Assembly (NCBI GenBank): GCA_937967345.1
Contig: CALBTN010000348.1
Location: 1 to 8,418, forward strand
Length of the DNA stretch: 8,418 bases
DNA from: an uncultured Rubrivivax sp.
GTDB lineage: Bacteria; Pseudomonadota; Gammaproteobacteria; Burkholderiales; Burkholderiaceae_C
Direction of reading: 5' to 3'
Shown here: piece after piece, positions 1 to 6,983 of the stretch
How the letters are laid out: the number at the start of each line of letters is the position of its first letter
Numbering within the stretch: the first letter of the stretch is position 1
The notes under the pieces: generated by a model
What the model saw: only the letters and a program-made list of their open reading frames with translations
Told to the model about the DNA's origin: nothing
Database searches by the model: none
Program-made: the position numbers and the translations under genes

Positions 1-1134
1 GTGGTCGATGTGCTCGCCCGCGCCGCGGCGCCCGCCGCCGAGCGCGACCACCGCCAGCCCGATGTCGCGCGTGGCCTGGGCCTGCACCCAGCCGGCGCGC
101 GGCGCGGGCACGTCGCGCTGCAGCGGCGCACCCGGCAGGTAAGCGGCGCTGCGTTCGCAGAGATCCGCCGGGCCGCCGAGCGCGGCCACCATCTTCGCGA
201 AATGCTCGAGCGCGCCGCCGCTGGCCAGCACCGCATCGCCCGGGGCCAGCGCGTCGACCTCGCCGCTGGCCAGGCGGCCGAGCTGCAGCGCCTCGGCGCA
301 CAGCAGCCGCGTCACCTGCTTCAGCCTGGGCGCCTGGTGCTCGCCGCGCAGGAAGGCCACGGCCTCGGCCACCTCGACCGCGTTGCCGGCGGCATGGCCC
401 AGCACCTGGTTCATGTCGGTGACCAGCGCGCGCGCCGGCAGCCCGGCACCGGTGGCGACGTCGACGATGCAACGCGCCAGCGCGATCGCCATCTCGGGCG
501 TGTCGGCAAAGGCGCCGTTGCCGCACTTGACATCCATCACCAGCCCGTGCAGGCCGGCGGCGAGCTTCTTCGACAGGATGCTCGCGGTGATCAGCGGGAT
601 CGACTCGACGGTGGCAGTGACGTCGCGGATCGCGTACAGCCGGCGGTCGGCCGGCGCGAGCTCGGCGGTCTGGCCGATGACCGCGCAGCCGGCCGCGTGC
701 AGCGCCGCGCGCAGCGTTGCCAGGCTGGGCGCGGTCTGGTAGCCGGGGATGGCATCGAACTTGTCCAGCGTGCCGCCGGTGTGGCCCAGGCCGCGGCCGC
801 TGATCATCGGCACGATCGCGCCACACGCGGCCAGGATCGGCGCCAGCAGCAAGCTGACCTTGTCGCCGACGCCGCCGGTGGAATGCTTGTCCAGCACCGG
901 GCCGTGCCAGTCGGCCGCGGGCCAACCGAGCACCGCGCCCGAATGCGTCATCGCCAGCGTCAGCTCGACCGTCTCCTCGGCGGTGAGCCCGCGCAGGAAG
1001 ATCGCCATCGCCAGCGCGGCGGCCTGGCCTTCGCTCCAGCGGTGGTCGACCAGCCCGGCGACGAAGGCGTCGATCTGGGCGCGGCTGAGCGCGCCGCCGT
1101 CGCGCTTGATGCGGATGATCTCCTGCGCCAGCAT
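1..1134 (-). CDS. deoA: Thymidine phosphorylase (DeoA), C-terminus cut off by window edge
   Basis: Catalyses reversible phosphorolysis of thymidine or deoxyuridine to the base plus 2-deoxyribose-1-phosphate in the cytoplasm. Translation from the ATG at 1134 gives 378 residues with no stop before the edge. E. coli DeoA has about 440, so roughly 60 C-terminal residues are missing. The glycosyl-transferase family 3 signature is clear: DKHSTGGVGDKVS at about residues 82-94 (phosphate-binding loop), then YAIRDVTATVESIPLITAS leading to ILSKK. By alignment from memory, the E. coli catalytic residues H85, R171, S186 and K190 correspond to H84, R170, S185 and K189 here, so the site looks intact. It starts 5 bp after the deoC stop. 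A GAAGG-like sequence overlaps that stop but lies very close to the ATG. It is the last gene of the run within the window. The motifs and length fit DeoA better than the related AMP phosphorylase or anthranilate phosphoribosyltransferase. Confidence 0.95.
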   Translation of the reverse strand, partial: MLAQEIIRIKRDGGALSRAQIDAFVAGLVDHRWSEGQAAALAMAIFLRGLTAEETVELTLAMTHSGAVLGWPAADWHGPVLDKHSTGGVGDKVSLLLAPILAACGAIVPMISGRGLGHTGGTLDKFDAIPGYQTAPSLATLRAALHAAGCAVIGQTAELAPADRRLYAIRDVTATVESIPLITASILSKKLAAGLHGLVMDVKCGNGAFADTPEMAIALARCIVDVATGAGLPARALVTDMNQVLGHAAGNAVEVAEAVAFLRGEHQAPRLKQVTRLLCAEALQLGRLASGEVDALAPGDAVLASGGALEHFAKMVAALGGPADLCERSAAYLPGAPLQRDVPAPRAGWVQAQATRDIGLAVVALGGGRRGAGEHIDH

Positions 1135-1139
1135 GACCT

Positions 1140-1928
1140 TCAGTAGCCGCTGGTGGGCGGCGGTGGGATTGGCGCGCCGCCGAGCACCGCCTCGATGGCG
1201 TCGAGCAGGCTGCTGGCGCCGATGCGAAAACGCTGCGGCTGCAGCGCGCCGGGGCCCAGCGTGCGGCGCACCAGCTCCAGGTAAGGCAGCAGCTCGGCCA
1301 CGGCGCGCAGCCCGCCGGAGATCTTCAGACCGACCTGCCTGGACTCGCGCGGCTGCGTGGCGATCACGTGCAGCATCGTCTCGGCCGCCGCCAGCGTGGC
1401 GCCGACCGGCGTCTTGCCGGTGCTGGTCTTGAGGAAGTCGGCCCCCGCGTCCAGCGCCAGCCGCGCCGCGGCTTCGATCACGGCCGCATCGCGCAGCTCG
1501 CCGCTTTCCAGGATGAGCTTCAGCGTCAGCCCGGCGCAGGCTTCGCGCGCGCGGTGCAGCAGCCGCGACACGGCAGCGGTCTCGCCGGCTTGCAGCGCGC
1601 GCCATGGCAGCACCAAGTCGACCTCCTGCGCACCGGCCGCGACGATGCCGCGCACCTCGGCCAGCACGGCATCGGCATCGCTGCCCCCGGCCGGGAAGTT
1701 GCCAACCGCGGCGACGCGGATCGCCGCCGGCAGCATCGATCGCGCGAGGGCTGCGAAGCGCGGCCACACGCACACCGCAGCGACGGGGCCGAAGGCGGTC
1801 TGCGCGCGCTGGCACAGCCGCTCGATGTCGGCCTCGGTGTCGCCGTCGTTCAGGCAGGTCAGGTCCAGGCAGCGCAGCGCGCTGCGCGCGGCGGCCTCGA
1901 TCTCGGCGATCGCGGCGCGGGAGCTCAT
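1140..1928 (-). CDS. deoC: Deoxyribose-phosphate aldolase (DeoC)
   Basis: Class I aldolase that splits 2-deoxy-D-ribose-5-phosphate into acetaldehyde and glyceraldehyde-3-phosphate, feeding nucleoside sugar into glycolysis. The protein has 262 residues, against about 259 in E. coli, and looks complete. Visible family motifs are VCVWPRF (residues 52-58), VGNFPAGG (75-82), EVDLVLP (102-108, with D104 matching E. coli D102), FLKTSTGK (165-172) and LKISGG (201-206). K167 is the expected Schiff-base lysine, and K202 matches the second active-site lysine (E. coli K201). The ATG overlaps the punA stop in an ATGA arrangement, which supports this start and suggests translational coupling. No strong Shine-Dalgarno sequence precedes it. 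The C-terminal tail is Pro-rich and probably not conserved. Its job here is to consume deoxyribose phosphate produced by the adjacent phosphorylases once a mutase has moved the phosphate. Confidence 0.96.
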   Translation of the reverse strand: MSSRAAIAEIEAAARSALRCLDLTCLNDGDTEADIERLCQRAQTAFGPVAAVCVWPRFAALARSMLPAAIRVAAVGNFPAGGSDADAVLAEVRGIVAAGAQEVDLVLPWRALQAGETAAVSRLLHRAREACAGLTLKLILESGELRDAAVIEAAARLALDAGADFLKTSTGKTPVGATLAAAETMLHVIATQPRESRQVGLKISGGLRAVAELLPYLELVRRTLGPGALQPQRFRIGASSLLDAIEAVLGGAPIPPPPTSGY

Positions 1929-2755
1929 GGCGCGCTGCTGCCGGCAGGCTGCAACTGCCCCAGCAGCTGCACCAACAGCTCGGCCGCAGCCCGCGCCGCT
2001 GCCTCGGCGCTGGCCAGGGTGTGGCCATGGCTGAGCGCTTCGGGCGACAGCCCCGCCGCCAGGTTGGTGATCAGCGACAGCGCCAGCACGCGCAGACCCA
2101 GCCAGCGCGCGATGATCGTTTCGGGCACCGTGCTCATGCCCACCGCGTCGGCGCCCAGCGTGCGCAGCATGCGGATCTCGGCCGGTGTCTCGAACTGCGG
2201 GCCCAGCATCCAGGCGTACACACCCTCATGCAGCCGCACGCCGCAGCGTTGCGCCGCGTCGCGGGCGGCGGCGCGCAACGCGGGGTCGTAGGCGTCGCTC
2301 AGGTCGACGAAGCGCTCGTTGCCGCTTTCGCCTTGCAGCGGCGAGCGCTGCACCAGGTTCAGATGGTCAGTCAGCAGCATGAAGCTGCCCGGTGGCATCG
2401 CCGGGTTCAGGCTGCCGGCCGCGTTGGTCTGCACCAGCGTGTCGCAGCCGAACTCGCGCAGCGTGCGCAGTGCCGCCTTCATGCCGTCGGCGCGGCCGCT
2501 TTCGTAGGTGTGTGCGCGCCCGGCGAGCACGGCGACTTGCGCTGGCCCGATGCGGCCCAGCCACAGTTCACCGGCGTGGCCGGCGACACCGGCGCCGGGA
2601 AAGCCCGCCAGCTCGGCGTAGGCGATGCGCAGCGGCGCGTCCAGCCGTTGCACGAAACCGCCCCAGCCCGAGCCCAGCAGCACCGCGATGCGCGGCGCGA
2701 ACTGCGGCGCCCGCTCGCGCAGCAGATTCAGCGCCGGTTCCATGGTGCGAGTCAT
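1925..2755 (-). CDS. punA: Purine nucleoside phosphorylase, trimeric (NP-II) type
   Basis: Phosphorolytic cleavage of purine (deoxy)nucleosides to free base plus (deoxy)ribose-1-phosphate. The chosen start gives 276 residues, normal for the trimeric family. The frame is open further upstream, but that part is antisense-like sequence inside cdd. The ATG at 2755 overlaps the cdd stop as ATGA. Motifs follow the PNP order: LGSGWGG (27-33), GHAG (59-62), GRAHTYESG (79-87), TNAAGS (110-115), GPQFETPAE (185-193), GADAVGMSTVPE (201-212), LITNLAAG (228-235) and an SHGH segment (242-245). Compared with human PNP from memory, the phosphate, ribose and base residues are all represented: S29, H60, R80, H82, Y84, A113, F188, E189, M207, S208, N231 and H243. 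E189 with N231 is the pair expected for 6-oxopurines (inosine, guanosine). MTA phosphorylase carries Asp at the Asn position. A xanthosine phosphorylase (XapA-like) role cannot be excluded by eye. It ends in an ATGA overlap with deoC. Confidence 0.93.
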   Translation of the reverse strand: MTRTMEPALNLLRERAPQFAPRIAVLLGSGWGGFVQRLDAPLRIAYAELAGFPGAGVAGHAGELWLGRIGPAQVAVLAGRAHTYESGRADGMKAALRTLREFGCDTLVQTNAAGSLNPAMPPGSFMLLTDHLNLVQRSPLQGESGNERFVDLSDAYDPALRAAARDAAQRCGVRLHEGVYAWMLGPQFETPAEIRMLRTLGADAVGMSTVPETIIARWLGLRVLALSLITNLAAGLSPEALSHGHTLASAEAAARAAAELLVQLLGQLQPAGSSAP

Positions 2756-3174
2756 CGCGGCCCCAGCGTCGGCGGCCCGAAGGCGTGTGGCAACAGCTCG
2801 CCCAGGCTGAAGCGCGCCTGCACCTGCGCCATGTCGGCCACCAGCACCGGCATGTCTTCGCTGCCGAACTCGCGCAGCTTCTGGCGGCAGCCGCCGCAGG
2901 GCGTGGCCCACGCCGGGCCGGGGCCGGCGACCACCAGCGCACGCGCCTGGCGCCCGCCGGCCAGCACCAGCGCCGCCAGCGCGCCGGCCTCGGCGCACTG
3001 GCCTTGCGGATAGGCCGCGTTCTCGAGGTTGCAGCCGGCATGCACGCGGCCGTGTTCGTCGAGCAGCGCCGCGCCGACCTGGAACTTGGAGTACGGCGCG
3101 TAGGCCTGGGCCCGCGCCGCGCGCGCCGCCGCCAGCAGCGCGTGCTCGTCGGCCTGGTCGAGGGTGGCGGCCAT
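2752..3174 (-). CDS. cdd: Cytidine deaminase, small homotetrameric type
   Basis: Zinc enzyme that hydrolytically deaminates cytidine and deoxycytidine to uridine and deoxyuridine. Its products are pyrimidine nucleosides suited to phosphorolysis by the DeoA encoded downstream. The protein has 140 residues, typical of the tetrameric class rather than the roughly 290-residue dimeric E. coli enzyme. APYSKFQVGAAL (26-37) is the usual N-terminal motif. GCNLENAAYPQ (47-57) binds the nucleoside. CAE (60-62) gives zinc ligand C60 and proton-shuttle E62. PCGGCRQ (92-98) gives zinc ligands C93 and C96. The residue after CAE is Ala (A63), where B. subtilis CDA has Arg (CAER); see findings. The start ATG lies 19 bp after the stop of the upstream oxidase gene with only a weak ribosome-binding site. 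The stop overlaps the punA start. The C-terminal tail from about residue 122 is Pro-rich and also contains the LLPHAFGP segment common in this family. Confidence 0.95.
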   Translation of the reverse strand: MAATLDQADEHALLAAARAARAQAYAPYSKFQVGAALLDEHGRVHAGCNLENAAYPQGQCAEAGALAALVLAGGRQARALVVAGPGPAWATPCGGCRQKLREFGSEDMPVLVADMAQVQARFSLGELLPHAFGPPTLGPR

Positions 3175-3193
3175 CGCCGTCAGCTGCGCGCGC

Positions 3194-4888
3194 TCAAGAC
3201 GCCGCCAGCACGCCGCTGGCGCCCACCGCGCGTTGCGGCAGATCGAACAGCACGCCGGGGTTCATCACGCCCTGGGGATCGAGCACCGCCTTGGCACCCG
3301 CCAGCGCCTGGCGCAGCAGCGCGGGAACTTCCTGCTCGTAGGCGCTGCGGTGGTCGCGCCCGACCGCGTGGTGGTGCGTGCTGGCCCCGCCGTGGCGGAT
3401 CACGGCGGCATTGCACGCGCGCTTGATCTCGCACCAGCGCGCCAGCGCACTGGCCAAGTCGCCACTGTCGCTGCCGCGCGCGGCGATGGTGAAGTACGGC
3501 GCCGGCCCGTCGGGGTAGACATGGGTGATGCGGCAGGAGACGGCGCCGCCGTGCCCGGTGATGCGTTCGATCGCCTCGCCCACATCGCTGCGCACGCCGT
3601 CGTAGAACGCGGCGAAGCCCTGCCAGGTGACGGCGCTTTCGAAGGTGTCGACGATGGCGCCGCGGCGCGTGGTTTCGTCGCGCCAGTACGGCATGCGCAA
3701 GAAGGCTTCACGCCAGTCGCTGGCGGCACCTTCGCGCTGCCCGCCCGGTGCGTCGTCGGCCGGCTGCAGCGAGCGCATCACCGCGTCGCGCTCCCACTGC
3801 CCGCCGTGGTCGGCGGCAAGTTCCAGCGCGCGTGCGATCCAGGCGTGCAGCGGGTGGTCGGCCGACTCGAAGCCCAGCATCAGCGTCGCGCTGCGGCGGT
3901 CGCCGACGCCGGCAAAGGCGACTTCGGCCGGGTCGAGCAAGCGGCAGTTGCTCGGCTGCAGCCCCGACTGCGCCAGCGCACGCAGGCAGGCCACGGCGGC
4001 GCCGAATTCGGCAAAGCGCAGCGCCGCCGACGCGCGGTAGCGCGGGCGCTGCTGCAGCCGCATCCAGGCTTCGGTGATCACGCCCAGCGTGCCCTCCGAG
4101 CCGATCAGCAGCCGATCCGGCGCCGGCCCCGCGCCCGACGCCGGCAGCCGGCGGGTGTGCACCACCCCGGCCGGCGTGACCATGCGCAGGCTCTGCACGA
4201 AGTCGTCGATGTGCGTGGCCTGGGTCGCGTAGTGGCCGCCGCCGCGGGTGGCGATCCAGCCGCCCAGGCTGCTGAACTGGAAGCTTTGCGGGTAGTGGCG
4301 CAGCGTCAGCCCGTGCGGGCGCAGCGCGGCTTCGAGCTCGGGGCCGAACATGCCGGCCTGGATGCGCGCGGCGCGGCTTTCGAGATCGATCTCGAGCACG
4401 CGGCCGAAACGCTCGAGGTCCAGCGACAAGGTGGCCGCGTAGCTGCCGCCCACCGCGGCCTCGACCCCGCCGCACACGCTGCTGCCGCCGCCGAAGGGAA
4501 TGACCGCGATGTCGTCACGGCCGGCCCAGGCCAGCAGTTCGGCCAGCTGTGCCTCGTTGCGCGGGAAGGCGACCCAGTCGGGCACGTGCGGCACATCGCG
4601 CAGCCACATGCGCGCACCGTCGGCGTAACTCTTGCCCAGGCTGTGCACCAGGCGGTCGTAGGGCGTGCTGCTGACCACCTCGGCCAGCGCCGCGGGCACG
4701 CTGCCGCGCGGCGCGGCCACGCGGAAGTCCTCGACGCGCGGCTCGGCGATCTCGGGGCCGGCCGCACCCAGCGCGGCCAGCAGCGCGTGCACGCCGCGCA
4801 GCTCGGCACTGCTGAGGCTGTCGCCGAGCTCGCCCCAGCCCCAGAAGCGGCGGGGCGCACGGCGCGACAACGAGGCAGCAGCGTCCAT
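3194..4888 (-). CDS. FAD-binding oxidoreductase of the alkyl-DHAP synthase (AGPS)-like, VAO/PCMH family
   Basis: A 564-residue flavoprotein with the two-part architecture of the vanillyl-alcohol oxidase/PCMH superfamily. An FAD-binding domain covers about residues 100-280: PDWVAFPRNEAQL (103-115), the FAD pyrophosphate loop PFGGGSSVCGGVE (131-143), FSSLGGWIATRGGG (205-218) and GSEGTLGVITEAW (263-275). An FAD-oxidase C-terminal domain follows to the end. Resemblance to eukaryotic AGPS is detailed: N-terminal RFWGWG, CRLLDP (315-320), MPYWRDE (399-405), SCRITHVY (451-458), PYFT (464-467), the triple histidine H505-H507, and LDPQGVMNPG near the end. AGPS uses the matching Arg, Tyr and His residues to exchange the acyl group of acyl-DHAP for a fatty alcohol. 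Many bacterial relatives are unassigned and may instead be 2-hydroxyacid or other oxidases, so the substrate is unknown. There is no signal peptide, so it is probably cytoplasmic. The ATG is 4 bp after the TRAP large-subunit stop, giving tight coupling to the transporter. Family assignment is firm; function is not. Confidence 0.85.
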   Translation of the reverse strand: MDAAASLSRRAPRRFWGWGELGDSLSSAELRGVHALLAALGAAGPEIAEPRVEDFRVAAPRGSVPAALAEVVSSTPYDRLVHSLGKSYADGARMWLRDVPHVPDWVAFPRNEAQLAELLAWAGRDDIAVIPFGGGSSVCGGVEAAVGGSYAATLSLDLERFGRVLEIDLESRAARIQAGMFGPELEAALRPHGLTLRHYPQSFQFSSLGGWIATRGGGHYATQATHIDDFVQSLRMVTPAGVVHTRRLPASGAGPAPDRLLIGSEGTLGVITEAWMRLQQRPRYRASAALRFAEFGAAVACLRALAQSGLQPSNCRLLDPAEVAFAGVGDRRSATLMLGFESADHPLHAWIARALELAADHGGQWERDAVMRSLQPADDAPGGQREGAASDWREAFLRMPYWRDETTRRGAIVDTFESAVTWQGFAAFYDGVRSDVGEAIERITGHGGAVSCRITHVYPDGPAPYFTIAARGSDSGDLASALARWCEIKRACNAAVIRHGGASTHHHAVGRDHRSAYEQEVPALLRQALAGAKAVLDPQGVMNPGVLFDLPQRAVGASGVLAAS

Positions 4889-4892
4889 CAGG

Positions 4893-6983
4893 CTACTTGT
4901 ACAGCACCTGCGGCAGCCACAGCCCGATGCCGGGGAACTGGTACAGCAGCACGATGGCCAGGATCTGGATGCCCATGAACGGCAGCATGCCGCCGAAGAT
5001 CTGGTTCAGCGTGACGTGCGGCGGCGCCACGCCCTTCAGGTAGAACGCCGCCATCGCCACCGGCGGGCTCAAGAACGCGGTCTGCAGGTTCAACGCCACC
5101 AGCAGGCCGAAGAACAGCGGGTCGACGCCAAAGTTGTCGAGCAGCGGGATGAAGATCGGCATGAAGATCACGATGATCTCGGTCCACTCCAGCGGCCAGC
5201 CAAGCACGAAGATGATCACCTGCGTCAGCACCAGGAACTGGGTCTTGCTCAGGTTCATGCCCAGCACCCACTGCTCGACCAGCTCCTGCCCGCCCAGCAG
5301 CGCGAACGCGGCCGAGAAGATGGCCGAGCCGACGAACAGCCAGCACACCATCGCGCTGGTCTTGGCGGTGAGGAACACCGACTCTTTCAGCACGCTGAAG
5401 GTGAACTGGCGGTAGGCAATGGCGAGCACGAAACCGCCGAAAGCGCCGACCGCCGCGGCTTCGGTGGGCGTGGCCAGGCCCAGCACGATCGAGCCCAGCA
5501 CCGCCAGGATCAGGATCAGCAGCGGGAAGAACGAGGTCAGCAGCATCTTGAAGACCTCGAGCCGGGTGAAGCTCAGCAGCGCGTAATACACCAGCAGCGC
5601 CAGCGCACCCGCGCCCAGGCCGATCCAGTAGTTGGTCGACGCCGGCACGCGATCGGCGCCGGCTGGGGCGCTGGCGCTGGCCGCCGCGGCCGTGCTGCCG
5701 GGCTCGGCCAGCGCTGGCGGCTGCGCCGCTTCGGGCTCGCTGCCCGGCGGCGCGGCGGCGGCCTCACCCTGCGCGTCCTGCGCCGCTTGGCTGTCCTGCG
5801 CGTCCTGTGCGGCCTGCGCGTCCGACGGCGGCTCGCTCAGACCGTCATCGGCTGGTGGCTCGGCCAGTTCGCCGCTGTCGCTGGGGGGTTCGGCCAGGCC
5901 GCCCTCTTCGGCGCCCTCTTCGGCGCCCGGCTCGGCGAGCCCGCCGGGTTCGGCCAGCCCGCCGGCCTGGGCGTCCGCTGCCTGGCCGGCCGACTCGACA
6001 CCGATCTGCTGCAAGCCGCCGGTGTCCTCGGCCACCGCCGGGCGCGTCGCGACCTGGTACGACCACAGCGCGACGAACACGAACAGCAGCAGCGGCAGCG
6101 CGGCGATCAGCAACTGGCGCAGCAGGTAGCCGGTGGGCACGTCCTGGTTGCGCCGCCCTTTCAGCGCGCCCAGCAGCGCCGGCAGCGCACGCGCGTGGCC
6201 GCTGGCGGCGATGCGCTGCGTCAGCGGTGGCAGCGGCACCGCGCGCTGCTCGGGCGTGAGCGGCGGCGCCAGCGAGGGCTTGATCTTGGCCAGGAGCACC
6301 GTGTAGACGATGTACAGGCCGGCCAGCATGATGCCGGGAAAGAACGCACCCGCATAAAGCTGCACCACCGACACCCCGGCGGTGGCACCGTAGACGATCA
6401 GCAGCACCGACGGCGGAATCAGGATGCCCAGGCAGCCGCCGGCGGTGATCGCGCCGGCCGACACCGGCACGCTGTAGCCGGCGCGCAGCATCTGCGGCAG
6501 CGCCAGCAGCCCCATCAGCGTGACCACCGCGCCGACGATGCCGGTGGCGGTGGCAAACACCGCGCAGGTCACCAGCGTGGCCACCGCCAGCGCGCCGGGC
6601 ACGCGCGCCAGCGCCAGGTGCAGGCTCTTGAAGAGCTTTTCGATCAGGTTCGCGCGCTCGACCAGGTAGCCCATGAAGACGAACAGCGGGATCGCGATCA
6701 GCACGTCGTTGGCCATCGTCTTGAACGCCGCCTGCACCATCAGGTCCAGCGTGCGGTGCCAGTCGCGGTCATAGGCCAGCCAGGTGAAGATCATGCCCAT
6801 GCCCATCAGCGTGAACGCCGTGGGAAAGCCCAGCATGATCGCCACCACCACCAGCGACAGCATCAGCAGCCCGATGTGGCCGGAAGTGATCTTCTCGGCG
6901 CCGAGCAGCACCGCCAGCGCGGCGGCGACGATGATCGCCATCAGCGAAAAGCCGAACCACAGTTCCTTGCGCAGCTTGGGCAT
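4893..6983 (-). CDS. TRAP transporter large membrane subunit (DctM type) with long acidic insert
   Basis: Ion-coupled transport subunit of a tripartite ATP-independent periplasmic (TRAP) transporter in the inner membrane. The start is the ATG at 6983, sharing one base with the dctQ stop (TGATG). It has an AGGAGG ribosome-binding site at 6991-6996, seven bases upstream. The product is 696 residues, whereas classic DctM proteins are about 430. The N-terminal half (about 9-235) has hydrophobic helices and the family motif GGCLGILIPPS (182-192). The C-terminal half (about 452-692) has LATPTEAAAVGAFGG (503-517), PLEWTEIIVIFMPI (597-610) and LNLQTAFLSPPVA (631-643). A further hydrophobic helix (about 288-310) precedes a 140-residue hydrophilic, acidic, low-complexity stretch (about 312-450), and another helix (452-472) follows. 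From memory, overall resemblance is to the subgroup labelled mannitol/chloroaromatic TRAP permeases (COG4664, FcbT3-like). That label does not define the substrate. The frame stays open through the insert and matching helices flank it, so it is not a frameshift artefact. Confidence 0.93.
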   Translation of the reverse strand: MPKLRKELWFGFSLMAIIVAAALAVLLGAEKITSGHIGLLMLSLVVVAIMLGFPTAFTLMGMGMIFTWLAYDRDWHRTLDLMVQAAFKTMANDVLIAIPLFVFMGYLVERANLIEKLFKSLHLALARVPGALAVATLVTCAVFATATGIVGAVVTLMGLLALPQMLRAGYSVPVSAGAITAGGCLGILIPPSVLLIVYGATAGVSVVQLYAGAFFPGIMLAGLYIVYTVLLAKIKPSLAPPLTPEQRAVPLPPLTQRIAASGHARALPALLGALKGRRNQDVPTGYLLRQLLIAALPLLLFVFVALWSYQVATRPAVAEDTGGLQQIGVESAGQAADAQAGGLAEPGGLAEPGAEEGAEEGGLAEPPSDSGELAEPPADDGLSEPPSDAQAAQDAQDSQAAQDAQGEAAAAPPGSEPEAAQPPALAEPGSTAAAASASAPAGADRVPASTNYWIGLGAGALALLVYYALLSFTRLEVFKMLLTSFFPLLILILAVLGSIVLGLATPTEAAAVGAFGGFVLAIAYRQFTFSVLKESVFLTAKTSAMVCWLFVGSAIFSAAFALLGGQELVEQWVLGMNLSKTQFLVLTQVIIFVLGWPLEWTEIIVIFMPIFIPLLDNFGVDPLFFGLLVALNLQTAFLSPPVAMAAFYLKGVAPPHVTLNQIFGGMLPFMGIQILAIVLLYQFPGIGLWLPQVLYK
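5697..5963 (-). repeat. Low-complexity LAEP-repeat / Ala-Gln-Asp-rich segment inside the TRAP large subunit
   Basis: Codes for DctM residues 341-429. The tetrapeptide LAEP occurs five times (from residues 343, 349, 363, 373 and 425) and LSEP once (382), separated by Gly, Pro, Ser and acidic residues. An AAQDAQ unit is repeated at a nine-residue period (from residues 391 and 400). I count 21 Asp/Glu and no Lys/Arg in the 89 residues. At DNA level there is a perfect 12-bp tandem duplication (5901-5912 and 5913-5924, unit gccctcttcggc on the plus strand) with a diverged third copy to 5936. There is also a 17-bp near-repeat at 5770-5786 and 5797-5813. The segment is predicted to be a disordered loop between two membrane helices. 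Confidence 0.85.

Noticed and set aside
1..1146. A 381-codon plus-strand open frame opposite deoA
   Set aside because: Antisense to an intact thymidine phosphorylase reading frame with all catalytic residues; its own composition is Arg/Gln/His-rich noise.
2756..2998. N-terminal extension of the purine nucleoside phosphorylase upstream of 2755
   Set aside because: The extra 81 codons lie inside cdd in another frame and give Arg/Gly-rich sequence. The family start and the ATGA overlap both point to 2755.
3175..3193. A promoter or terminator between the FAD oxidase and cdd
   Set aside because: Only 19 bp of GC-rich sequence with no -10/-35-like elements or hairpin with a U-tract.
3164..4978. 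A 604-codon plus-strand open frame opposite the FAD oxidase
   Set aside because: Low-complexity Arg/Ala/Gln/His product with no recognisable motif, fully antisense to a well-supported flavoprotein gene.
5634..6050. The low-complexity stretch as a sign of a frameshift or a gene fusion in dctM
   Set aside because: The frame is continuous, both halves match DctM in one frame, and the stretch has no folded domain of its own.
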